From a virus: a stretch of 34,184 nucleotides of DNA. The stretch is from the IMG/VR virus record IMGVR_UViG_3300048912_000151, positions 1 to 34,184 of that record; one strand, written 5' to 3'. The notes below the pieces were generated by a model, which did not search any database, had not been told where the DNA came from, and saw only the letters and a program-made list of their open reading frames with translations. Each line of letters opens with the position of its first letter. Position 1 is the stretch's first letter. Positions 23,496-30,289 of the stretch are shown piece after piece. The position numbers and the translations under genes were made by a program.

Positions 23496-24387
23496 CGCTT
23501 ATCTCCTTTATGCGCAGCGTCCGTATTTCCGCCGCCGGCACTGTGTACTCGCGGCGATGATGCCGGCGGAATGTGATCGAATAGCCTGGCAACCAAGCTG
23601 TGCTCGCTGGCCCGATCGTGTTCTTGATGAGGTATTCACATTCGCCAAGCCGCTGATTGAGGCGACTAATTTCGGCCTTAATCTCGCGGCGATCTGCGAG
23701 CGCCTGGCGAATGTCCTCGCGATCGCTCAGATCCTTATGGCTGCCGTCATCGAGCATTGCCTCCAGTTCCTCGACCGGCTGCGGCGGCGCGATGCGGCCG
23801 GCATCGTGCTCCTGCCACCACTGCGCGACGGCATCCAATATGCGCTGCTCGGCGGCGGGATGGCGCTCGACCGCGTACTCAAAAACCGGGTAATCAGAAC
23901 TGAGCACCATGCACGCCAGAACGCCGCGCGTGCGGCCGGTGCACATGAGGCCGGTAAGCGTCTGCAAGGTATATTGAAGCGGCGGCGCCCCGTGCCACTC
24001 ATCCCATTTCCGGGGATGCACCGTTTTGCATTCGATCAATCCGTCATCGACGCCGCCCTCCGCGAAAACCGCGTCCGGTGTCGCGCCGATGCGATGCTCG
24101 GGCAGCCAGTGATAGGTGCGGCAGCGTTCGATTGTCCACTCGGGATGCGTCTCTTTGAGCGCCTCGATAACCGCGGCCTCAAGGATGCGCCCTCTCCGCA
24201 TGGGCGCGGTGTCGCCCTTAGTGCTCTGCCCCACTAGCTCGCCGGCGAGCTGCTCGCGCGACAGGAATGGATGGACGTCAAATAACGCGCCGAGACGACT
24301 GGCTGTGATGTGCCTCCGGCGACGTTCGAGCCAATCGCCGACGCTTTCGATCAGCACGCTCTCGCGGCGCAGGCCGTCCGCGCTCAC
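23488..24387 (-). CDS. YqaJ-like viral recombinase (exonuclease)
   Basis: A 299-residue PD-(D/E)XK exonuclease that would resect dsDNA ends for the annealing protein. Motifs: HITASRLGALFDVHPFLS (26-43), the helix RGRILEAAVIEAL with Glu70, GATPDAVF with Asp105, and the ECK pair Glu119/Lys121, then QYTLQTLTGLMCTG. The C-terminal 90 residues form a coiled coil (DIRQALADRREIKAEISRLN) unusual in length. The start is GTG, supported by GGAGG eight bases upstream and a GTGA overlap with the preceding gene. It pairs with the annealing gene like lambda exo/bet. Confidence 0.82.
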   Translation of the reverse strand: MSADGLRRESVLIESVGDWLERRRRHITASRLGALFDVHPFLSREQLAGELVGQSTKGDTAPMRRGRILEAAVIEALKETHPEWTIERCRTYHWLPEHRIGATPDAVFAEGGVDDGLIECKTVHPRKWDEWHGAPPLQYTLQTLTGLMCTGRTRGVLACMVLSSDYPVFEYAVERHPAAEQRILDAVAQWWQEHDAGRIAPPQPVEELEAMLDDGSHKDLSDREDIRQALADRREIKAEISRLNQRLGECEYLIKNTIGPASTAWLPGYSITFRRHHRREYTVPAAEIRTLRIKEISVE

Positions 24388-24623
24388 GATCGCGCCTCCA
24401 CGTACATAGCGACCAGCTCGCGCACGTGCTCCTTGTGCAGCGCAATCAGCTCCTCGTGGATCTGCCGCTCCTGCGCCGGGTCACTGCAACGGTGCCCGGC
24501 GATCCAGATCGCGCACAGGTCGGCGATGACGGCGCCTTGCAGCTCCGGCCCGTGCCCGGCCAATAGCGGCTGGATGCGCAGCGTCAGCGCGTCGGCCTGA
24601 CGGCTAAAGCGGCGGGCGGTCAT
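24384..24623 (-). CDS. Small helical protein of the recombination operon
   Basis: A 79-residue protein, mostly helical, with His and Cys residues (VIADLCAIWIAGHRC, HEELIALHKEHVRELV). It is placed directly before the exonuclease gene with a GTGA overlap. Function not recognised; a nuclease or annealing accessory is possible from position. No strong Shine-Dalgarno sequence precedes the ATG. Confidence 0.5.
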   Translation of the reverse strand: MTARRFSRQADALTLRIQPLLAGHGPELQGAVIADLCAIWIAGHRCSDPAQERQIHEELIALHKEHVRELVAMYVEARS

Positions 24624-24651
24624 GGCTAGACGGTGCCCTGCGTCGGGCGCA

Positions 24652-24831
24652 TTAGGGCAGCGCCACCAGCGCGAGCCAAAGCAGTACGCTCAGCAGCGCG
24701 ACCACGACCGCCTCGCCGACGCATAGCCGCGGGCGGGACGCGGGCCGGGGCCGCTCGATCGCGTTGCTGGCGCCAAGGAGGCGGCGCTCTAGGCCGGGAT
24801 CGTCATGATGACGCATGCCGTCAAGGATCAT
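24652..24831 (-). CDS. Small C-terminal membrane-anchored protein, first gene of leftward operon
   Basis: A 59-residue ORF. The N-terminal 35 residues are charged (GMRHHDDPGLERRLLGASNA) and the C terminus is one hydrophobic helix (GEAVVVALLSVLLWLALVAL) ending right at the stop, so a tail-anchored topology is likely. It starts about 45 bases downstream of the predicted leftward promoter start, with GGAAG upstream. Phage early leftward operons often begin with small membrane proteins that act on the host or on superinfection, but no function is recognised. Confidence 0.5.
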   Translation of the reverse strand: MILDGMRHHDDPGLERRLLGASNAIERPRPASRPRLCVGEAVVVALLSVLLWLALVALP

Positions 24832-24881
24832 GGGGACTTCCGGCCGTCTGATATCGTCCCGTTACAACGTACTAAACCGGG

Positions 24882-24910
24882 ATCTTATCGGGATTAAATT
24901 CCCTTGTCCA
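24882..24910 (-). promoter_or_regulatory. Predicted leftward early promoter PL with operator OL
   Basis: On the minus strand TGGACA (24910-24905) and TAAGAT (24887-24882) are 17 bases apart. The spacer contains the palindrome GGGATTAAATTCCC (24890-24903, plus-strand reading), nearly identical to the one in the rightward promoter at 25703-25716. Repressor binding there would block polymerase. Transcription would start near 24875 and feed the small membrane gene, the 79-residue gene, the exonuclease and the annealing protein. Confidence 0.6.
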
Positions 24911-25031
24911 CCGCACCCGGAGCAAATCTCGCCTGCAACAGGCTCGACGTGATCGAGATTGTCCGACGGTGGTAGCGGCCGTACTCTGACGAAATGTTCT
25001 AAGTTGTCTCAAATTTGTCGGAAAATAGAAA

Positions 25032-25229
25032 ATGACGGACGCGGGAGGTTCCCGAACAATCGTGATGTATCCCGTCGGGGAAGCAAGCTGGCGACTAAAC
25101 GGCGAATCGGGCGATTGCGTGCTGCGGCTGCGGGACGGTTCGCACCGCGTCGGGTATCGCGATGCTGATGGCACTTGGTACGAGGATGGGGGCGGCCCGG
25201 TCGAGCCGGTCGAGTACGGTCAGCTTTAG
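25032..25229 (+). CDS. Small hypothetical protein between PL and the repressor gene
   Basis: A 65-residue acidic protein (GESGDCVLRLRDGSHRVGYR, GTWYEDGGGPVEPVEYG) likely forming a small beta domain. It converges on the repressor gene and shares four bases with its end. The start has no strong Shine-Dalgarno sequence, although an AT-rich stretch suitable for a promoter lies just upstream (24985-25030). Coding is plausible from composition, function unknown. Confidence 0.4.
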   Translation: MTDAGGSRTIVMYPVGEASWRLNGESGDCVLRLRDGSHRVGYRDADGTWYEDGGGPVEPVEYGQL

Positions 25230-25678
25230 GTTTCAGGCCCACCGTTCTGGGTCCCGTTCGCATAGTCGATAATCTCGACCAGCATCCGAACGAGCTTTGC
25301 CATGTCCACCTGAACCGGTGGGCGGCGCTGCGCCATCGCCACATAAAGGTGCGCCGCTAAGCTGGAAACAAAAGCGACTTTTTCGAGCGCATCGCTTTCC
25401 TTACCGAGCGGCGCCCCGCCGCTTTCCAGGCCGATCAGCCAAACCGGATCGACTTCGAGCGCTTCAGCAATTTGCAGAACGTGACGGATGTTGCGCCCGT
25501 CAGGCAGATGGGGCCGGTCGTCGCGAAAGTATTTCGGATCAAGGTGCGCCCGACGCGCGACTTCCGAGAACGTCTCCATCCCGCGCTCCCGCGCAGCGCT
25601 CATAACGCGCTCGCGGAATCCGATCTCGTCCCAGGTTGCCACGCCCGCGGCGCCTCGCACTATTGACTGATAGAGCAT
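25226..25678 (-). CDS. CI-like HTH repressor without protease domain
   Basis: A 150-residue protein with an XRE-like helix-turn-helix at about residues 18-85 (WDEIGFRERV, TFSEVARRAHLDPKYF, IRHVLQIAEALEVDPVWLIG). The remaining 65 residues are helical (VDMAKLVRMLVEIIDYANG) and probably a dimerisation tail. No S24/LexA Ser-Lys protease region is present, so induction by RecA-stimulated self-cleavage is not expected. It is transcribed away from the Cro-like gene, with the operator 25 bases upstream. The ATG lacks a Shine-Dalgarno sequence, as in leaderless repressor mRNAs; a GTG at 25642 is an alternative start. Confidence 0.75.
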   Translation of the reverse strand: MLYQSIVRGAAGVATWDEIGFRERVMSAARERGMETFSEVARRAHLDPKYFRDDRPHLPDGRNIRHVLQIAEALEVDPVWLIGLESGGAPLGKESDALEKVAFVSSLAAHLYVAMAQRRPPVQVDMAKLVRMLVEIIDYANGTQNGGPET

Positions 25679-25686
25679 AAGTCAAT
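25662..25686. promoter_or_regulatory. Inverted repeat spanning the repressor start codon
   Basis: ATTGACT (25662-25668) and AGTCAAT (25680-25686) form a perfect 7-bp inverted repeat with an 11-base spacer, covering the ATG of the repressor. Its sequence differs from the GGGA/TCCC operators, so it could be a binding site for another regulator such as the Cro-like protein, or an mRNA hairpin hiding the start codon. Confidence 0.4.
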
Positions 25687-25695
25687 GGGCCGGCC

Positions 25696-25724
25696 TTGGC
25701 GAGGGAATTTATTCCCGCCATCAT
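25696..25724 (+). promoter_or_regulatory. Predicted rightward early promoter PR with operator OR
   Basis: TTGGCG (25696-25701) and CATCAT (25719-25724) are 17 bases apart and enclose GGGAATTTATTCCC (25703-25716), a perfect 6-2-6 palindrome. Spacer sequence and register align with the leftward promoter on the other strand (AGGGAATTTAwTCCCG in both), which supports a shared repressor site. The promoter would drive the Cro-like gene and the long rightward early operon. The -35 and -10 hexamers are individually only moderate matches. Confidence 0.6.
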
Positions 25725-25785
25725 GCGGTTCCCTTCGCGGACTAAAGTGCGTTAACATCGGATTTCAGTCCCGTGACCGTACCGC

Positions 25786-26034
25786 ATGACCAGCGAACAG
25801 CTTCTCACCCTAGCCAGCCTCTACGCCCAGCAGACTGACCTGTCACTGCGGCAGCTTGGCCGCGTTGCGCTCAACGGCAACCATAAGTTTTTCGCGCGGC
25901 TCGAATGCGGCGCTGGGGTCAATACCAAGTCGATCGAGCGCGCCGCCTGCTGGCTCGCTGCGAACTGGCCGGCTGATCTCCCCTGGCCCGCCGGCGTCCC
26001 GCGGCCCGAATCGTCGTCGGAAGACGCCGCATGA
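25786..26034 (+). CDS. Cro-like small DNA-binding protein
   Basis: An 82-residue protein whose N-terminal 60 residues look like a helix-turn-helix (LLTLASLYAQQ, LSLRQLGRVALNGNHKFFAR, SIERAACWLAANW), followed by a Trp/Pro-rich tail (PADLPWPAGVPRP). It is the first gene rightward of the operator and divergent from the repressor, the standard place for Cro. It would repress early promoters or the repressor gene during lytic growth. It overlaps the next small ORF by ATGA. Confidence 0.65.
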   Translation: MTSEQLLTLASLYAQQTDLSLRQLGRVALNGNHKFFARLECGAGVNTKSIERAACWLAANWPADLPWPAGVPRPESSSEDAA

Positions 26035-26135
26035 CTATCCCGCTCTCCTCCCGGCGCAGCGGCAACGGGGCTGTTAACGCCGGCCCCGAGCGGCATCAGC
26101 GCCGCGCCGTGTCTCCCCGCGCCGGGAGGGGATGA
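26031..26135 (+). CDS. Very small ORF coupled to Cro-like gene
   Basis: A 34-codon ORF (starts MTIPLSSRRSGNG), rich in Arg, Gly and Pro, that begins in an ATGA overlap with the Cro-like gene and ends within the ribosome site of the methyltransferase gene. It may be a real small protein or a leader peptide that couples translation of the two neighbours. Confidence 0.3.
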   Translation: MTIPLSSRRSGNGAVNAGPERHQRRAVSPRAGRG

Positions 26136-26137
26136 GC

Positions 26138-27307
26138 ATGGATCGGCTACCGATTCATCCGCTGGCCGATCTGTTTCCTATGTTGCCGGACGACGAGCTA
26201 CAAGCGCTTGTCGATGACATCAAACAGAACGGCCTGCAGCATCCGGCGACGACGCTGGACGGGTTGATTCTCGATGGACGCAATCGGGCGCGTGCTTGCA
26301 AGGCGGCAGGCGTGGCATTGCGCACTGTGCCTTATACCGGTACTGATCCGCGCGCCTTCGTCATCTCGTCCAATCTGCACCGCCGGCACCTGAATGAAAG
26401 CCAACGGGCAATGGTCGCCGAAAAGCTGGCGACACTGGAACGCGGCGACAATCAGCATGCTTCAATTGAAGCAACCTCACAGGCTGACGCTGCGGAGATG
26501 CTTAACGTTAGCCGCAGTGCGGTGCAGCGTGCCGCCGTCGTCCGTGAGCACGGCACACCTGAACTCATCACAGCAGTCGAGAACGGTGATATCGCCGTCT
26601 CTGTCGCTGCAGATTTGGCCGAGCTGCCGGCAGAAGAACAGAAGGAAGCGATAAAACAGCCTAAAAAGGCGAAGCACGCCGCGAAGGCGCATAAACGCAA
26701 GAAACGTGAGAAAGCACTAGCCGAAAAGACCAAGCAGGCGGAAGCCTCCCTAAGCTCTGGCAAGCTCTACAACGTTATCTACGCCGATCCTCCGTGGCGC
26801 TTTGAACCCTACTCGCGCGACACGGGCATGGATCGCGCCGCCGATAACCACTACCCAACCATGGCGCTTGATGCGTTGAAAGCGCTTCGGGTGCCGGCGG
26901 CCCCTGACTGCGAGTTGTTCATTTGGGCGACGGCGCCGATGCTGCCGCAAGCGCTGGAAGTTGTAGCGGCATGGGGCTTTACCTACAAGAGCCATTGCGT
27001 GTGGGTAAAAAAGGCAAACGGTGAAAGGGGGCTGCATTACGGAACCGGATATTGGTTTCGAAACGCCCATGAACTTTTGATTGTCGCAACCCGCGGGGGT
27101 GTCTTGCCGCCGCCACCTGATGAGATCCTTCCGTCCGTTATTGAGCTGCCAGTGGGTAAACACAGTGAAAAGCCAAATTTCTTTCACACTCAAATATCCG
27201 GTTGGTATCCGCACCTTGCAAAGCTCGAAATGTTCGCCCGTCCGTTCGATGAAGAATGGTTAAAGACAAATTATGACGGATGGGACCGGTGGGGGAACGA
27301 AGCATGA
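26138..27307 (+). CDS. ParB-domain / MT-A70 adenine methyltransferase fusion
   Basis: A 389-residue two-domain protein. Residues about 5-170 are a ParB/Spo0J-like N-terminal domain (LILDGRNRARACKAAG, NLHRRHLNESQRA, VSRSAVQRAAVV helix-turn-helix), then a Lys/Ala-rich linker. Residues about 205-389 are an MT-A70-type N6-adenine methyltransferase with the catalytic DPPW and a later ELFIWATAP strand. I chose ATG 26138 because GGAGGGG lies six bases before it; ATG 26132 is too close. It probably methylates adenines in phage or host DNA, protecting against restriction or altering regulation. It overlaps the nuclease gene downstream by ATGA. Confidence 0.85.
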   Translation: MDRLPIHPLADLFPMLPDDELQALVDDIKQNGLQHPATTLDGLILDGRNRARACKAAGVALRTVPYTGTDPRAFVISSNLHRRHLNESQRAMVAEKLATLERGDNQHASIEATSQADAAEMLNVSRSAVQRAAVVREHGTPELITAVENGDIAVSVAADLAELPAEEQKEAIKQPKKAKHAAKAHKRKKREKALAEKTKQAEASLSSGKLYNVIYADPPWRFEPYSRDTGMDRAADNHYPTMALDALKALRVPAAPDCELFIWATAPMLPQALEVVAAWGFTYKSHCVWVKKANGERGLHYGTGYWFRNAHELLIVATRGGVLPPPPDEILPSVIELPVGKHSEKPNFFHTQISGWYPHLAKLEMFARPFDEEWLKTNYDGWDRWGNEA

Positions 27308-28035
27308 TCCCGAATGAACTGCTTGCGCAGATCGATGCGACGCTTACGACTCTGAGACGCGCAAAATTCAAGCCGGACCCGCTAATCGGTTCAGACCTTG
27401 TTTCACTATGGAGTTCAGCGCAGAAAAGGCACGGCGCAATTATCGAGGCTGCAATCAGGTCCGCCCTTCGCCTGGGCGGGTATGAAGTGTGGTCTGAGCC
27501 TGCTTATCTAGTCGCACCTGCTGTCGATATGGTTGTAGCTGCGCAGAAAGATCCGCAAAAGATCGTGCAAACGCGCATGCCTTACGGCGACCGTGGACGA
27601 TCAATGCAGATTGACGTAATCGCATATTCCCCGGATCGACGAATGTTGGGTGCTTACGAGATAAAACGAGGCAACGGCAATCATGATGCCAAAGCCATTC
27701 AATCTATGCGTCGCGATGTGTTCGGCGTCGCGATGACATTGGAAGGATATGGCGTCGGGCGCGGGCTTGTCGTTGAACAAACACTTTCCCGACTTATTGC
27801 TTATTACGGAGTCGTAGAACTTCCGCCGCCATGGGGCTTAAACGGTAACCAATTGGACGACCATTTCGGGTGCCCGGTTCGAATACTCGTCGAGGAAGCT
27901 ACCGAATATTACAAATCTCAAGTGCAGGAATTGGTTCAACGACGCGGCGGGCACCAGCTTGAGATGATTTACGGACTAACTTTCGCCGCCAAACCCGCCA
28001 CAACCTTACTTAAGCCGAAGACTAGCGCCGCATGA
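27304..28035 (+). CDS. Putative PD-(D/E)XK endonuclease, restriction-like
   Basis: A 243-residue protein starting in an ATGA overlap with the methyltransferase. An early helix (RHGAIIEAAIRSALRLGGY) is followed by QIDVIAYSP with Asp104 and AYEIKRGNG with Glu119/Lys121, which fit the D...ExK core, spaced by 14 residues. The family is not recognised exactly. Adjacency to an adenine methyltransferase suggests a restriction-modification pair or a methylation-guided nuclease, but a repair or replication nuclease is also possible. Codon use is slightly less GC-biased than in neighbours. Confidence 0.6.
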   Translation: MIPNELLAQIDATLTTLRRAKFKPDPLIGSDLVSLWSSAQKRHGAIIEAAIRSALRLGGYEVWSEPAYLVAPAVDMVVAAQKDPQKIVQTRMPYGDRGRSMQIDVIAYSPDRRMLGAYEIKRGNGNHDAKAIQSMRRDVFGVAMTLEGYGVGRGLVVEQTLSRLIAYYGVVELPPPWGLNGNQLDDHFGCPVRILVEEATEYYKSQVQELVQRRGGHQLEMIYGLTFAAKPATTLLKPKTSAA

Positions 28036-28685
28036 CGCGCCCTGCCCGGCCCGGTCGAGATCCGGCTGTTTCCGCTGCGGGGGGTCGCGGCGGGACCCTG
28101 CCCCCGAGGCCGGGCAGACGACCGCGCATCACCGAAAGGGACATCCATTTACAGGTCGCGGATTATTTCCGAAAGGTCGGATTGGGACCAGGCGCGACAG
28201 CGCTGCATGTGAGGAACGAACGAACCGGAACCTGGCAAAAAATAGAAGCTCATCGTATGGGAATTTTGCCGGGTTGCCCGGATTGGTTAATAATTTCGCG
28301 GTCTCGTGCCGGCTTTATCGAACTCAAGCGGCCCGGCTTCAAGCGGCAAAAGGCACGCACCGGCAAATACAGCGCGCACGAACTGCGCCAGCACGAAGCA
28401 CAGCGCCTCCTACAACTCGCCGGCTGCTGGGTTGAGGTCTGCGAAAGCCTGGACGAAGTGCTATCCGCGCTGCGAAAACACAAGGTCCCGTTGCGCGAGA
28501 CAAAGGCCGAGGCACCGGTCATCACCGCGCTAAGGCAGGCGATGACCAAGGCCGAACTCGAAGCCGACGCGGCCGGATCGTACACGCATGCGGTGCAGGA
28601 GATTGGCCGCCTGGTACAAGCCGGCGAGACGCTGCCGCCATTGCACGCGCATTTGTTTTCACCGCGACGGCGAGGCCGGTCGTGA
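28032..28685 (+). CDS. VRR-NUC domain nuclease
   Basis: A 217-residue protein starting in an ATGA overlap. The N-terminal 32 residues are Pro/Gly/Arg-rich. Residues about 33-150 match VRR-NUC: HRMGILPGCPDWLII with Asp84, GFIELKRPG with Glu97/Lys99, and ELRQHEAQRLLQLAGCWVEV. These nucleases act on branched or junction DNA in phage replication and recombination. The C-terminal 65 residues are helical and not recognised. It overlaps the next gene by GTGA. Confidence 0.8.
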   Translation: MTRPARPGRDPAVSAAGGRGGTLPPRPGRRPRITERDIHLQVADYFRKVGLGPGATALHVRNERTGTWQKIEAHRMGILPGCPDWLIISRSRAGFIELKRPGFKRQKARTGKYSAHELRQHEAQRLLQLAGCWVEVCESLDEVLSALRKHKVPLRETKAEAPVITALRQAMTKAELEADAAGSYTHAVQEIGRLVQAGETLPPLHAHLFSPRRRGRS

Positions 28686-28872
28686 GACGCACCAAGATCC
28701 TCTATCTGATGGACGATCAGTTGATCCATGACCTCGCCGCACATTTCAGCTGCTGGAGGCCGGCGGCACGCAAACGCCCGAGGTCCAGGAAAATTTGTTG
28801 GCCCGCCTGCTCAAGTGCCAATTCGTCCGCGCCGATATTTCTGGCAATGACGACCCGGAGCAACCGTTTTAA
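28682..28872 (+). pseudogene. Small early gene with apparent frameshift
   Basis: The first part starts at GTG in a GTGA overlap and reads MRRTKILYLMDDQLIHDLAA in frame 2. From 28747 a different frame reads QLLEAGGTQTPEVQENLLAR, then LLKCQFVRADISGNDDPEQP with a TAA at 28870, just before the next gene's ribosome site. The frame-1 part has no start of its own and a TGA at 28729. A -1 shift near CATTTCAG would join the two into a protein of about 63 residues. It may be a mutation, an assembly error or a programmed shift; no canonical slippery site is visible. Confidence 0.5.
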
Positions 28873-28886
28873 CAAAGGAGAATGCC

Positions 28887-29612
28887 ATGCGTAATACAAT
28901 TGGACTTGGTGCCGTTGCCGGCCTCGCCGCGCTTATTTCTACGGCGCCGGCGCGCGCCGAGCTGATCGTGTCCTACAATGTCGGAGGCACGACGGCGACG
29001 TGCGTTGACAACAACCCCGCCTGCGATACCAATAGCACAATCGGCGTCTTGCAACTTGCCGATCAGACCATCAACGGCGTCTCCGTCAATGGCCAGATCA
29101 GCGCCTCGACCAAGGGCGGCGACAACACGATCACGACATCCAGCTTGAGCGTTATCAACAATAACACCACGCCGGTTGACATCACCTTTACCGTTGGCGA
29201 CACCGATTTCCTTGGCCCGATCAATCAGTTTTTTGTGTCGGGGAGCGGGACGTTTAACGGCGCGGTTACGGGTTCAACTGTAACCTATCAGTGGCTTAAC
29301 GACCCGGCAAATGCACAAGGCGCGCAGACTTTTGACGATCTGCCGGGAAATGTCCTCGACACCTTCACCGCGACGCAGACCCTCGCCCGTTCGCAGAGCT
29401 TCGCGTTTGACGACAGCGGCGCGACAACAGACGGCGCGCTGTTCAGCATGACCCTCACCGCCTCGGGGACATTACAACCCGGCGCGTCGCTCTTGAGCCG
29501 TGGCGAGTCGGAAATCAAGCCGCAACTTGTCGTCCCCGAGCCGGCCTCGCTGGCGCTGTTGGGCACGGCGCTCTTCGGGTTTGGCATCGTCCGGCGGCGG
29601 CGCGGCGTTTGA
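28887..29612 (+). CDS. Secreted PEP-CTERM sorting-signal protein
   Basis: A 241-residue exported protein with AGGAG seven bases before its ATG. Residues 1-24 form a signal peptide ending APARA. The body is a Thr/Asn/Gly-rich beta domain with two Cys (TATCVDNNPACDTN). The C terminus has the full PEP-CTERM signal: VPEPASLALLGTALFG, the rest of the hydrophobic segment, and a basic RRRRG end, which host exosortase would recognise and process. Such genes are unusual in phages; this one lies between nuclease and replication genes, like a moron. It would alter the lysogen's surface or exopolysaccharide layer; this is inference. Confidence 0.85.
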   Translation: MRNTIGLGAVAGLAALISTAPARAELIVSYNVGGTTATCVDNNPACDTNSTIGVLQLADQTINGVSVNGQISASTKGGDNTITTSSLSVINNNTTPVDITFTVGDTDFLGPINQFFVSGSGTFNGAVTGSTVTYQWLNDPANAQGAQTFDDLPGNVLDTFTATQTLARSQSFAFDDSGATTDGALFSMTLTASGTLQPGASLLSRGESEIKPQLVVPEPASLALLGTALFGFGIVRRRRGV

Positions 29613-29824
29613 GCGACCCGCAGCCGGGCAGCCGGGCGGTCGTGTCCGACAACGGCGCGACCATCCAGCTCCACGCCCACGCCGCGCCCGACGGCCCGCC
29701 GACGATCGTGCTGCTGGCGCCGCTGCGGGCGTTAGCGCTGGCGCAGGAGCTACTGGCCGCCGGGCTGCGGCATCTGCTGGCGGCGCGCAATCATCAGATC
29801 GGCGTCAGGCGGGGGCCGCCGTGA
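29609..29824 (+). CDS. Small hypothetical protein
   Basis: A 71-residue protein with a TTG start in a TTGA overlap with the PEP-CTERM gene. The first half is beta-prone (RAVVSDNGATIQLHAHAAPD), then a Leu/Ala helix (LRALALAQELLAAGLRHLLA). Coding is supported by GC-rich third positions and overlap. Function is unknown; small proteins of this look are frequent in alphaproteobacterial phage early operons. Confidence 0.5.
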   Translation: MSDPQPGSRAVVSDNGATIQLHAHAAPDGPPTIVLLAPLRALALAQELLAAGLRHLLAARNHQIGVRRGPP

Positions 29825-29844
29825 TCCGCGCTCGAGCCTCGCGC

Positions 29845-29897
29845 CCGGCAATCCTGCCGGCGCTATGGGAGAGAGATCCCAGAATAGCAAAGCCCCG
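29845..29897. repeat. Direct repeat unit 1 (pairs with 30051-30106)
   Basis: The block running from CCCGGCAAT through GGGAGAGAGATCCCAGAA and AGCAAAGCCC recurs about 207 bases to the right with few changes. Both units end in a GC-rich hairpin of different sequence. The shared part holds a CCGGC / GCCGG stem and GGGAGAGAGATCCC. Confidence 0.7.
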
Positions 29898-29912
29898 GCT
29901 GGAATCGGGGCT
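29885..29912 (-). terminator. Leftward terminator-like hairpin
   Basis: Minus-strand stem AGCCCCG / CGGGGCT with an 8-base loop is followed by TTTGCTATTCT. The T tract is weak. It is placed like the stronger terminator 205 bases to the right. Confidence 0.45.
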
Positions 29913-30050
29913 GTGCATATCGGCGCAAAGGCCGAGGGAACTCGGTGTCGCCACCGCCACCATTCCCTCGCACAGCGCGCCGATTTTCGCAAGCCCGATT
30001 CTTGCCATGAGCGCCTTGCCTCCAGCGCGCAGATGCGCCACGCTGGCGCA

Positions 30051-30106
30051 CCCGGCGATGGTGCCGGCATTACGGGAGAGAGATCCCAGAAAAAGCAAAA
30101 CCCGCC
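30051..30106. repeat. Direct repeat unit 2 (pairs with 29845-29897)
   Basis: Second copy: CCCGGCGAT, then GGGAGAGAGATCCCAGAA (30074-30091) and AGCAAAACCC, followed by the CCCGCCG / CGGCGGG stem. Confidence 0.7.
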
Positions 30107-30117
30107 GAAGCGGCGGG
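30088..30117 (-). terminator. Leftward intrinsic terminator
   Basis: Read on the minus strand, a 7-bp stem CCCGCCG-ctt-CGGCGGG is followed by TTTTGCTTTTT. It would stop transcription coming from the right, antisense to the early operon, or end a short RNA. Confidence 0.6.
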
Positions 30118-30289
30118 CATGCTCTATTCGGTGATGCACGGGGACATCGGCCCCCAGGCTCTGTACTGGCGTTCAGAGCTTTCCCCACATCACCGGCTTT
30201 TGCAAGCCCCTTTTGGGCCGCACAGGATTCGTGCGCCCAAATGCCGCCGCTCCGTGCGCGTTGCGCCGCAACGGAGAGGAGATCTTAGC

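Larger units (their letters stand above)
29845..30117 (-). ncRNA. Hairpin-rich locus, candidate small RNA
   Basis: This gene-free stretch consists of consecutive perfect stems. Reading the plus strand: CCGGCA / TGCCGG, GGGA / TCCC, AGCCCCG / CGGGGCT (29891-29912), a nested long stem ATCGGCGC / GCGCCGAT (29919-29984) enclosing GAGGGAA / TTCCCTC, TGCGCCA / TGGCGCA (30034-30050), a second GGGA / TCCC and CCCGCCG / CGGCGGG (30101-30117). T tracts after two of the stems point leftward, so a minus-strand RNA of about 200 bases ending near 29885 is one reading. No promoter was identified. Confidence 0.4.

Noticed and set aside
23452-24237. 261-codon plus-strand ORF opposite the YqaJ-like gene
   Set aside because: The minus strand has clear catalytic motifs and a Shine-Dalgarno sequence; the plus frame has none.
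29500-30288. 262-codon plus-strand ORF (and antisense 29805-30188) through the hairpin locus
   Set aside because: Low-complexity Arg/Ala/Pro sequence that follows the inverted repeats and direct repeats; overlapping real genes on the left.
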